Shown here: positions 1-8,319 of the stretch, piece by piece
Position numbering within the stretch: the first letter of the stretch is position 1
Layout: each line of letters begins with the position of its first letter
Origin: Cycloclasticus sp.
GTDB lineage: Bacteria; Pseudomonadota; Gammaproteobacteria; Methylococcales; Cycloclasticaceae
Assembly: GCA_040743155.1 (NCBI GenBank)
Contig: JBFLJU010000001.1
Coordinates: forward strand, 1,612,001-1,676,000
Direction: 5' to 3'
Length of the DNA stretch: 64,000 nt
Notes under the pieces: model-generated
Told to the model about the DNA's origin: nothing
What the model saw: the letters and a program-made list of their open reading frames with translations, nothing else
Database searches by the model: none
Made by a program: the position numbers and the translations under genes

Positions 1-2560
1 AGCCGCTAGGTAATTTTTCTCTTAATTTATTAACCTTGTGCTCAAGCTCTTTAACCACATCAAAGTTTAAGACGCCATCTGCCAACAGTGATTGAACAAT
101 AATCGAGCGATAACCGTTGTAGCGCCAAATCACACCCTCTTCGAAATGAAAACTGATATTAGCCAACTCAGACAAGGCAACCGTTTCACCGTTAGCAATG
201 GGCACTTGTAAAAACTTTATGCGATCTAGCTGCTGACGGTTCTCTGGCTGGTTACGTAGTACGACATTAATAAGGTCATTACCTTCTCTGTATTGCGTAA
301 CCGGTAAACCATCTAGCATCGCACTTAGGGTTTGGCTTAATTGAGCTGGGTCCGTTCCACTAGCCGCTACCCGTGGAAGATCAAGCGTAATATCAACAAG
401 TAGACGCTTTTCACGACGATTATCGTGGACATCTCGCGTTGAGGCATGGCTCGTCACAATCGTTTTTAACTGTTCAGAAAAGGTCGCCAACACCTCAGGG
501 TCATCACCGGTGATGAGGTATTGCACGGGGTAATTAAACGGTAAGCCGTACGCTAAGCTATACACTCGTGTACGTAAGTTCGGCTGATGCGTTGCAAAAT
601 AGCCCCGTAGCATATGTTTAATCTGTTCACGTGCCTGTAAATCTTTCGCAACAACAATAATCTTGCTGTAGTTGGCATTGGGCTGCTCGATATACATATC
701 ATTTTGTACACGTAAAGAATCGCCACCCACATAAATGATGTAGTTTTCTATTTGCTGCTCTTTAGTTAACTCTTTTTCAATATCCGCCACTTGGCGTTCC
801 ATCTGTTGATAGCTTGTGCCTTCAGGAAACCAAATATCAACCAATGCCTCCGGCCGATCATTACCTGGGAAAAATTCCATTTTAACGTGCTGCATCCCCA
901 CTATCGTTAACGCAAAAAGCAGCAGCGTCACCCCGATCACACTCTTTTTATGCTTCATGCACCATGCGATTAACGAGCGAAACTTCTTATAAAATGGCGT
1001 TTGATACATTGCCGCAATATCATTGCTAGACTGCTGTACATTCGTTTTGGGCACATGGTTTACTTTTAGCAATTTAAACGACAGGTAAGGGGTTAATAAA
1101 ACAGCCACCATCCATGAGGATATTAATGCCGTACTGATAACCACAAAAAGATTACCTAATATCTCATGCGGCGATGCATTAACGAGAAAAACGGGCAGAA
1201 AGCCAACAGCAGCTATTAGCGTACCGGTAAGCATTGGCTTTGATGTTGCCGTATAAGCAAACGTTGCCGCTTTCATTCTATCCCAACCTTGCTCAAGCTT
1301 AACGTGCACCAACTCCACAACAATCATGGCATCATCAACCAATAAACCCAGTGAAATAACGAGCGCGCCGAGCGAGACCCTGTTTAAGCCGATATCCCAG
1401 ATGTACATCATGGCAAACACAACGCCCAAGACAATAGGAATTGCCAAGGCAACGACCAATCCTGTTCGCAGCCCAAGCGAGAAATAACAAACGATAAGAA
1501 CAATAACAATGGCAAGCAGCAGCTTTAAAACAAAGCGATTGATTTGTGCCGCGACTGATTTCGGTTGATCCGCCACTAAAGCAAGGTTTATTCCAGCCGG
1601 CAAGTGCGCTTTAAAGTCGGCCATCACTTCTTTGACTTGCCCTGACATAGCTAATAATTGAGAGCCTTCTCGCATAGTAACGCCCAGGCCAATTGAAGCT
1701 TTGCCATTAACGCGCATTCTAAAAAGTGGCGGATCATCATACCCTCGGTAGATTGTGGCAACACTTTCAAGTTTGATAACACGCCCGTCCTTTAAACCAA
1801 TAGGCATTTTTTTAATGTCATCAATGGAACGAAAACGATCATTCAAACGTAGCCGGTAATAACTCTGTTGACCCTCAATACGCCCACTATTCTGCACCTT
1901 ATTATGGGTGTTCAATAACAAGCCTATTTGCAGTGGATCCAAGCCAAGTGCCGACAACCGTTTGTCGTCCATTTCGACGAACACTTTTTCATCCTGAACA
2001 CCATACAAAATAGCTTTCTCAACCGACTCAACACGGATAAGCGCATTACGTGCTTTCTCTGCATAGTCTTTGATCTCAGCAAAGGAATAATCCTTACTGT
2101 TAAAGCTGTAGACCATTGAGAAAATATCGCCAAACTCATCGTTAAAGAAAGGCCCCTGAATACCAGCTGGCAAACGGTGGGATATATCACCAATCTTTTT
2201 GCGAACCTCGTAAAAGCGATCCTTCATTCTTACTGCCGCATCAGGCATAAAGTCTTCTGTGTTAACGATCAGCCACGCTTCACCTGGCTTACTGAAAGAA
2301 ACGACATCCTTAAGCCAAGGCACTTCGAGTAATTTGGTTTCTATCGGATCGGTAACAAACTGAGACATTTCTTCAGCAGATGCACCCGGCCATTGCACAC
2401 TAACGACCATTGTTTTGATGGCGAAAACAGGTAAATCACGTTGCCCTAATTTGAAAAAAGCGACCGTACCTGTGATCAAAATAACGATCATAAAATAGAT
2501 CAACACCTGTGAATGTTCTATGCCCCAACGGGCTAGATTGACCGGTTCTTTATCACTCAT
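1..2560 (-). CDS. RND efflux pump inner-membrane transporter (AcrB/HAE-type), 3' end outside window
   Basis: Open from an ATG at 2560 to the window edge, about 853 residues, so the C-terminal transmembrane block is missing. It starts MSDKEPVNLARWGIEHSQVL, followed by a first membrane helix and a large periplasmic domain. Near residues 390-402 is the RND signature GLLVDDAMIVVE, whose adjacent aspartates match the proton-relay pair of AcrB. Family knowledge: RND pumps exchange protons for drugs, metals or solvents as trimers with a periplasmic adaptor and an outer-membrane channel. The start overlaps the adaptor stop by eight bases (ATGAGTGA), so the two are translationally coupled. The substrate cannot be read from sequence, and no outer-membrane channel gene lies in the window. 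Confidence 0.93.
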   Translation of the reverse strand, partial: MSDKEPVNLARWGIEHSQVLIYFMIVILITGTVAFFKLGQRDLPVFAIKTMVVSVQWPGASAEEMSQFVTDPIETKLLEVPWLKDVVSFSKPGEAWLIVNTEDFMPDAAVRMKDRFYEVRKKIGDISHRLPAGIQGPFFNDEFGDIFSMVYSFNSKDYSFAEIKDYAEKARNALIRVESVEKAILYGVQDEKVFVEMDDKRLSALGLDPLQIGLLLNTHNKVQNSGRIEGQQSYYRLRLNDRFRSIDDIKKMPIGLKDGRVIKLESVATIYRGYDDPPLFRMRVNGKASIGLGVTMREGSQLLAMSGQVKEVMADFKAHLPAGINLALVADQPKSVAAQINRFVLKLLLAIVIVLIVCYFSLGLRTGLVVALAIPIVLGVVFAMMYIWDIGLNRVSLGALVISLGLLVDDAMIVVELVHVKLEQGWDRMKAATFAYTATSKPMLTGTLIAAVGFLPVFLVNASPHEILGNLFVVISTALISSWMVAVLLTPYLSFKLLKVNHVPKTNVQQSSNDIAAMYQTPFYKKFRSLIAWCMKHKKSVIGVTLLLFALTIVGMQHVKMEFFPGNDRPEALVDIWFPEGTSYQQMERQVADIEKELTKEQQIENYIIYVGGDSLRVQNDMYIEQPNANYSKIIVVAKDLQAREQIKHMLRGYFATHQPNLRTRVYSLAYGLPFNYPVQYLITGDDPEVLATFSEQLKTIVTSHASTRDVHDNRREKRLLVDITLDLPRVAASGTDPAQLSQTLSAMLDGLPVTQYREGNDLINVVLRNQPENRQQLDRIKFLQVPIANGETVALSELANISFHFEEGVIWRYNGYRSIIVQSLLADGVLNFDVVKELEHKVNKLREKLPSG

Positions 2561-3623
2561 TTGCTAGAAGTCTAACCGTACTACCTTCAACAATCAGGTT
2601 TGCACCCGCTACGACAATAAGTTGGCCTTCGCTTAAGCCGCTAAGAATACTAATTTGATTCCCGACTGCTGGACCAAATATCACCGCTTGCAAGCGTGTT
2701 TGGTGAGTGTCTGGGTCAACTATAAGCACACTGCTGTGACCGGCAGATTGCACTAACGACGCAGTCGGCAACAAGCCAAGCTTTTTGTCCACGCTTGAAA
2801 ATAACACGTGCCCCGTCATCCCTAACTTCAATGAATCGGGCCTTTCTACTAGGCTCAGCTTGACTTTATACGATGGAGATTCTGTGCCTGAAATGGGGCT
2901 AATTTCACGCACCAATGAAGAATATGTTTTATCAGCATAAGCCCAAAATTTGACCTCTGCTGCTTGCCCTATGGACAACTGATTCACATCCGTTTCTGCC
3001 ACGGCGGTAACAAACTCCCAATCATTCGCCCACGCCAATTTTGCGACAGCAGTCCCAGCCTGTATGACATCGCCGACTTCTGCGTAAAGCGCTATAACAA
3101 TACCATCAGCCGCGGCCAATATTTGTGTATAACCACGCTGGTTTACGCTTTGAGCATGTTCGGCCTTTAACGCCTTCAATGCTGCTTGCGCCGCTTTTTC
3201 AAGGTTAACGACTTTATCTAACTCAGACTGACCGATAAAGTTCTTCTGTCGTAACTCTTTTGCACGAATCAAGTCGCTTTTTGCTCGCTTATAATTCGCT
3301 TGCGCAGCCCGTTTTTGATTCAAAAAGCGCTCACTACTCAAAATATAATCTTTGGGGTCGAGTCTCGCTATTGGCTGACCTTGTTTCACATAATCACCCA
3401 CCTCAACCAAGCGTTTTATCAACCGTCCTTCCACTTGGAAGGCCAGCTCGGTCTCGTAACGTGCTTGAGTGCGCCCCGGGTAATCCATCCTTTGGGTAAC
3501 AGACTGATATGAAAATGTTTTCACTTCAACCAGACGACCTACTAACTCTTCAGGTACTTTATTTCCACACGCACCGAGGGTGGCCATTAATATGGCCATC
3601 GAAATATATCGTAATATCCGCAT
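2553..3623 (-). CDS. RND efflux periplasmic adaptor (membrane fusion) lipoprotein
   Basis: AcrA/MexA-like adaptor of 356 residues. I chose the ATG at 3623, not an upstream TTG at 3677, because it places a lipoprotein signal at the N-terminus: a short hydrophobic helix ending in the lipobox LGAC with the lipidated Cys at residue 19. Next come the RVDYPG-like start of the barrel-sandwich hybrid, a lipoyl half motif (VGDYVKQGQPIARLDP), an Ala/Lys/Glu-rich alpha-hairpin, the second lipoyl half (YAEVGDVIQAGTAVAKL) and a beta-barrel. It should link the pump at 1-2560 to an outer-membrane channel and is its operon partner upstream. No regulator gene is adjacent. Confidence 0.92.
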   Translation of the reverse strand: MRILRYISMAILMATLGACGNKVPEELVGRLVEVKTFSYQSVTQRMDYPGRTQARYETELAFQVEGRLIKRLVEVGDYVKQGQPIARLDPKDYILSSERFLNQKRAAQANYKRAKSDLIRAKELRQKNFIGQSELDKVVNLEKAAQAALKALKAEHAQSVNQRGYTQILAAADGIVIALYAEVGDVIQAGTAVAKLAWANDWEFVTAVAETDVNQLSIGQAAEVKFWAYADKTYSSLVREISPISGTESPSYKVKLSLVERPDSLKLGMTGHVLFSSVDKKLGLLPTASLVQSAGHSSVLIVDPDTHQTRLQAVIFGPAVGNQISILSGLSEGQLIVVAGANLIVEGSTVRLLANE

Positions 3624-4048
3624 AATGAATTCTATTTGAAAGAAGCTCCGTATCTTAAAAGAAATTTGGAACTGCAATCAGCCGCGCTCCATGTATCACC
3701 AAACTCTTCATGAGTTTCCATATAAGTCTATAAACATAACTTAACCAGTACCTACTGCCAAGAATAATATTCATTGCTTCATTTAGCACCCCCTTTTCTT
3801 AGAAAGGCGGCGCATAGAGGACTTAATTAACACCTTGGCACGATTCCATGACATGGCCTCGATATGAATAACTGAGTTTTTAAAAAGCAAAATTCCCGCA
3901 GAACCTACTTTTTTTCAAAATACCTTCTATATTTATGGCTGAAGAATAAAAAACGTATAAAGCTATCATTGAGCTTGCTTGATTTTTTATTAGGACAAGA
4001 TGGATCTTGATATGTTGGTTATTGATAACGAATAAAGGAATAAAACAC
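3624..4048. other. Intergenic region between divergent efflux and response-regulator genes
   Basis: About 425 bases between two divergently transcribed units, so both promoters should lie here. The sequence is AT-rich. I see no convincing sigma-70 pair, RNA gene or strong hairpin. A ribosome-binding site AAAGGAA at about 4034-4040 serves the response regulator. Confidence 0.5.
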
Positions 4049-5242
4049 ATGAGCAATTCTATTACGATCTACTGTGTAGATGATGGTGATGGCAACCACC
4101 TAATTAAAGAAAGCGTCTTAAATGTAGAGGGGTATGAGGTTACTTTTCTAGAGTCAGGACAGGCATGTTTAGATGCCGCACAAAATTCACCGCCGGACTT
4201 ATTTTTGCTGGATGTTATGACGCCTAATTTAGACGGTTATGAAACCTGCCAAAAGATTAGAGACAGTTCGCAACTGAACCACACACCCGTTATCTTTATT
4301 TCTGCTGATGCATCCATTGAAACACGGCTGCATAGCTATGCAGCTGGTGGCGATGACTATGTTATTAAACCTTTTGAAGAGAATGAACTAAAAGCCAAAG
4401 TAAAGGCAACACTCAAACGAAACCAAACCCTTAATCTAGCCAGAAAAGAAGTGAGCGATGTGACCTTGTCGACGATGGATATCATGACATCGATGGGCGA
4501 AATGAGCGCGGTTGTTCACTTTTTGCAAGGAACCTGCCACTGCGATAGTTATGACTCGTTAGCGAAAAAGGTCATTAGGGCGCACCGAGATTTAGGGCTA
4601 GAGGTGGCCGTGCAAATTATCGTGAACGATGAAAAGAAACAATATTTTACCGACGATGTAGAAAACCCACTTGAGGATAGCGTTTTTGAATATGTCCGCA
4701 GTAAAGGACGCTTAATTGACTTTGGTCAGCGTACCGCAGTTAATTTCCCATACGTCAGCATTATTGTGCGAAATATGCCGGTCGATAACCCAGGTTTTCA
4801 TGGTCGAATTAGAGATCACGTGGCGCTTATTGGGCAAGGTGCAGACTCTAAAGTTAAAGCGCTACAGTCTGCAATAGCCGTCAAAACGCAAAGAGAAAGC
4901 TTACTTAACATCATTGGCCAGATTGAAGCAACGGTAATGAAGATTGATACAGACTATAAATCACAACAAGCCTCAAGCGAATCTATTTTAGCTTCTGTTA
5001 GTGAGTCGCTTGAAGACTCATTCATGGGCTTGGCCTTATCAGGCGAGCAAGAGGATTATCTCCGCGGGTTTATTGAAGCAGCTGAAGTAAAAATCAGTTC
5101 TATTTTCGAGTCAGGTTTAAACCTTGAAAGTGAATTTGCAGGCATTCTTAAGCAAATTGATGAAGCGTTAAAAGCGAGCCTTATTGAGAATGACGAAGAG
5201 ACTGAAGAAGAAATGGATGACGAAACGCTGACGTTATTTTAA
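4049..5242 (+). CDS. Response regulator with receiver domain and unrecognised output region
   Basis: 397 residues from the ATG at 4049, preceded by AAAGGAA nine bases upstream; an ATG at 4007 lacks such a site. Residues 5-125 form a CheY-like receiver: acidic pocket (VDDGD), phospho-acceptor Asp in LFLLDVMTPNLDG, switch Ser in FISAD and Lys in DYVIKPF. The remaining 270 residues have no HTH, GGDEF, EAL, HD or kinase motif that I recognise. They look mainly helical and end in a run of Glu/Asp (ENDEETEEEMDDE). No partner kinase is encoded nearby. The output is probably protein-protein signalling, which is inference. Confidence 0.85.
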   Translation: MSNSITIYCVDDGDGNHLIKESVLNVEGYEVTFLESGQACLDAAQNSPPDLFLLDVMTPNLDGYETCQKIRDSSQLNHTPVIFISADASIETRLHSYAAGGDDYVIKPFEENELKAKVKATLKRNQTLNLARKEVSDVTLSTMDIMTSMGEMSAVVHFLQGTCHCDSYDSLAKKVIRAHRDLGLEVAVQIIVNDEKKQYFTDDVENPLEDSVFEYVRSKGRLIDFGQRTAVNFPYVSIIVRNMPVDNPGFHGRIRDHVALIGQGADSKVKALQSAIAVKTQRESLLNIIGQIEATVMKIDTDYKSQQASSESILASVSESLEDSFMGLALSGEQEDYLRGFIEAAEVKISSIFESGLNLESEFAGILKQIDEALKASLIENDEETEEEMDDETLTLF

Positions 5243-5524
5243 ATACAACCTATGAAAAACAACGTCGTTAAGCGGATAACTTATTTTGCATCGAATACCT
5301 AGTGAACGCTAACGGTTCATTAAAAAAGAGCTTTATACCGTCTAAAAAAACTAGTTAATGGTTGGCTCCTGCCCACTTTTTACGTCCTTTCCTAAATCCT
5401 CCGCTTTCGCGTAAAACGCTCAAAATATTACTATATAAATAGCGCAAGAAAGTGTTAGAGTCCCAACCGTTTTATACGTAAGCATTTATTAATTAATAAA
5501 ATAACAACAGGGAGTTTTAGGTTT

Positions 5525-6031
5525 ATGGAAAATAAAAAGCACTTAACAAGGTCTTTGATTGCGCTGACATTACTATTGTCTTTTGTAGCATCAGCTGAAC
5601 ATGGTCATGGAAAGGTTGGTACCGGGCCGAATCCTTTTCGGGACTGCGGTATAGGGGCGGCAATATTTGCTGATACTGGATGGGCTGCAGCAACATCAAA
5701 TATAATATGGGACTTGGGTACTACTGCTGTCACATCGGCCACATGGAGCCCTGAAACCTGTTCTAGAACGCATGCAAAAACGGCCAAATTTATTATCGAT
5801 AATTACGATAATTTAATTGAGGATGTAGCCAAGGGCGAAGGCGAACATTTAGTCGCTGTTCTTGATATTGAAGGTTGCTCTTCTAATGTACAACCTGGGG
5901 TAATTGCAACAATTCGCTCTAATATAAGCAATAAAGTGACCGCTACTGCGTATTCACAAACGGAGCCAGTAGACAGAGCATTTGATTATTACAAGGCTGT
6001 GGTTTCTGCTGCATCCACCTGTACTATTTAA
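5525..6031 (+). CDS. DUF3015 family exported protein
   Basis: 168 residues with a clear Sec signal peptide (KK, hydrophobic core, cleavage near ASAEHG). The mature protein starts with the DUF3015 hallmark NPFRDCGIGAAIF, then SNIIWDLGTT and TSATWSPETC. Conserved cysteines near residues 41 and 80 suggest disulfides in the periplasm. A GGGAG ribosome-binding site lies about ten bases upstream. DUF3015 proteins are small periplasmic proteins of unknown function, often next to DUF4105 genes, as here, so the pair probably acts together (inference). Confidence 0.85.
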   Translation: MENKKHLTRSLIALTLLLSFVASAEHGHGKVGTGPNPFRDCGIGAAIFADTGWAAATSNIIWDLGTTAVTSATWSPETCSRTHAKTAKFIIDNYDNLIEDVAKGEGEHLVAVLDIEGCSSNVQPGVIATIRSNISNKVTATAYSQTEPVDRAFDYYKAVVSAASTCTI

Positions 6032-6044
6032 AATGTAATTTTGT

Positions 6045-6068
6045 AAGGTGGGAATATATTCCCACCTT
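6045..6068. terminator. Perfect 24-bp palindrome after the DUF3015 gene
   Basis: AAGGTGGGAATA is followed at once by its exact reverse complement, 14 bases after the DUF3015 stop. In RNA it would form a strong stem but no long T-run follows, so it may be a weak terminator, an RNA-end protector or a protein-binding site. It covers a GTG at 6048 that would otherwise be the most upstream start of the next gene. Confidence 0.45.
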
Positions 6069-6098
6069 TACCCTTCCCTTTTCTGCTTGAAACTTTGC

Positions 6099-8012
6099 GT
6101 GAGATTTTTTTTCATACTAAGAATTATATTAGTACTGACTATCGGAGTACCTATTGTTTCCGAAGCTAGTGATAATAAATTTAATACCGATGGGTTAATT
6201 GAGCTTGCTAAAAAGCTTAAGTTAAGCCAGCAACCTGTCTGGCATAAGCTAATACATTATGAAGAACATGCTTTAGGAAAGCATCAGTTCGTCAGTGCTA
6301 TCCATGACGAAGGTTTTTTTAATGCCATCGATGGGGCAACCAACCCTGCAGCTGAACTTGAATCGACAATAAGAGGGCTAACTCAGCCACCCAAAATGGT
6401 TGGTGATGATGAGCATACTCAATGCAAATTTCCAGCTCGTTTTCATTGGTTGAGGAAGTCACTGAATATTTCACCAGAATCAATTCCATTCGTTAACTGT
6501 CCGAAATTTCATGATTGGACACTACAAAATTCAATAACATCTGTAAGCATTGTTTATGCGTCTGGCTTCTTGGGAAACCCCGCTTCATACTACGGACATA
6601 TTCTTTTAAAGCTAAATTCAAAAAAGGTCAACAGACATGCAAGGTTGTTTGACCCGAGTATAAATTACGGCGCAATTGTTCCTTCAGGTGAGAACCCTTT
6701 TACATACATTTTTAAAGGAATTTTTGGTGGTTACGATGGTAGGTTCAGTCAGGCGGATTACTATTACCATAACCATAATTATGGAGAGCTGGAATTAAGG
6801 AACCTTTGGGAATATGAGGTGAAGTTAACGCAGACAGAAATTGATTTAGTCGTAGCGCACGCCTGGGAGGTCCTCGGTAAACAGTATAAATATTACTTTT
6901 TTAGAAAAAATTGCGCATACCGTTTGGCAGAAATATTGGAGATTATTGACGGCGTGAATATTATTCCTAAAAACCCATTTTTTACTTTACCAAGGGCTTT
7001 ATTACAGAACATTGCGCAAAGTAAGGTTCACGGTAAACCCTTAGTGCGAAACGTAACATTCCGTGCATCAAGGGAAGCTAGGTTTTATGATAAATTCAAT
7101 GCGCTGATTGAATCTGAAAAAAGCGTAGTTAAGGGGGCTCTAGACAAAATAAAGCCTATAGGTTCGTCGCAGTATGCTGCGTTGCCTTCAAATTCAAAAA
7201 CTAACGTTGTAGAAGCTTTAATAGATTATTACCAGTTCAGCAAAACTGCAAAGTGGTTGCCTGAAAAAGAGGCTGATGAAAATTATCATGCCATGATTAA
7301 AGAACGATTTAAACTACCGGTAAGCAGCAATAAAAAGCTACCTTCAACCAACCAGCCTCCACATTCCGGGCGTAAATCTAGCAATATCCGCGTTGGTTTC
7401 AGCTCTAATAACCTGTTGGGCGATGGCCTTTCGTTGTTCCTTAGACCTGCTTATTATGATGTGTTAGATGCAACCTCAGGGCAGGTAAAAAACTCCGCAT
7501 TATCAATGGGTGAGCTAAAGCTCTTTTTCCAGTCTGGAAATGCGTATATCAATTATTTAAATCTTTTAAAAATTGAAAGTATAAATAGCTCTTATTCAAA
7601 GCCATCAGTTGACATTGGCCCTGCGTGGAATATTAAACTTGGAATCGAACAAAATGATTTATCTTGCTTAAGCTGCTTGGTTACGCGTCTTGAGGGTGAT
7701 TATGGCTATACTACTAACGTAAATCGCGACTTATTAGTCGGCGTATATGCTGGTGCTGGTATCCAAGATAACCGGCAAGGTAATGGCAATGCATTTATCA
7801 GGGCTTCAGTTTTTTCACATGTCCAAGTTACAAATAATTTAAATATGAAACTATATTTTGAATTACCAAAACAAATTGATGGTTCTGGTGGATTAAGTAA
7901 CTCTTACACTTTAGAAGCGAGGCAGAGTCTGGCCGTTAATACAGACCTTCGTTTCTTATATGAGAAAAACAAAGCTAAGCAGTATTCAGTTTATATTGGG
8001 TATTACTTTTAA
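6099..8012 (+). CDS. DUF4105 (Lnb N-terminal-like) envelope protein
   Basis: About 637 residues. The GTG at 6099 gives a well-formed signal peptide (MRFFFILRIILVLTIG, cut near SEAS). More upstream starts, TTG 6087 and GTG 6048, either lengthen the signal or fall in a palindrome. The middle carries DUF4105 features: SIVYASGFLGNPASYYGHIL with its His, YELRNLW-like strands, and YYFFRKNCAYRL, whose Asn-Cys resembles the catalytic Cys region of Lnb-type proteins. The last 200 residues alternate in beta-strand style and end in aromatic YIGYYF, as in an outer-membrane barrel. Related DUF4105 domains include the lipoprotein transacylase Lnb, but activity here is unproven. Pairs with the DUF3015 gene just upstream. 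Confidence 0.82.
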   Translation: MRFFFILRIILVLTIGVPIVSEASDNKFNTDGLIELAKKLKLSQQPVWHKLIHYEEHALGKHQFVSAIHDEGFFNAIDGATNPAAELESTIRGLTQPPKMVGDDEHTQCKFPARFHWLRKSLNISPESIPFVNCPKFHDWTLQNSITSVSIVYASGFLGNPASYYGHILLKLNSKKVNRHARLFDPSINYGAIVPSGENPFTYIFKGIFGGYDGRFSQADYYYHNHNYGELELRNLWEYEVKLTQTEIDLVVAHAWEVLGKQYKYYFFRKNCAYRLAEILEIIDGVNIIPKNPFFTLPRALLQNIAQSKVHGKPLVRNVTFRASREARFYDKFNALIESEKSVVKGALDKIKPIGSSQYAALPSNSKTNVVEALIDYYQFSKTAKWLPEKEADENYHAMIKERFKLPVSSNKKLPSTNQPPHSGRKSSNIRVGFSSNNLLGDGLSLFLRPAYYDVLDATSGQVKNSALSMGELKLFFQSGNAYINYLNLLKIESINSSYSKPSVDIGPAWNIKLGIEQNDLSCLSCLVTRLEGDYGYTTNVNRDLLVGVYAGAGIQDNRQGNGNAFIRASVFSHVQVTNNLNMKLYFELPKQIDGSGGLSNSYTLEARQSLAVNTDLRFLYEKNKAKQYSVYIGYYF

Positions 8013-8319
8013 GCATATTTAGGTAATAGTTAAAATCTAGAGCGGAAGTTTATAGGCTCAGGCCTGCTTTTACGCCCCACTCTTTTGCAGCTTTTAATAA
8101 CCGCTGATAATTAACACCCTTCGTCTGACTTGTTAATTTACGGCTCTATTTCAGTGCTCTTTTATATTGCCTTAAAGCGCCTAAAAATAACACCTTGTTT
8201 TACCCCTTCATTAATAATCGACGTTTTAAGTAGAGATTAATCCGCCTTCATTAACTGCCTTGGTGACACGCCAGCGCTCACCTTCACTAACAATACGCAA
8301 CTCCTAGGTTTGATAATAT
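8013..8319. other. Intergenic region between convergent DUF4105 and gspD genes
   Basis: 307 bases between the 3' ends of two convergent genes. I find no strong terminator. A 24-codon minus-strand reading frame (about 8234-8308, ending GGLIST and TAA) has protein-like composition but no start or ribosome-binding site and may be a remnant. Confidence 0.4.

Noticed and set aside
8234-8308. Short frame ending GGLIST before gspD's 3' end
   Set aside because: Protein-like but only 24 codons with a stop directly upstream and no start signal; noted as a possible remnant only.
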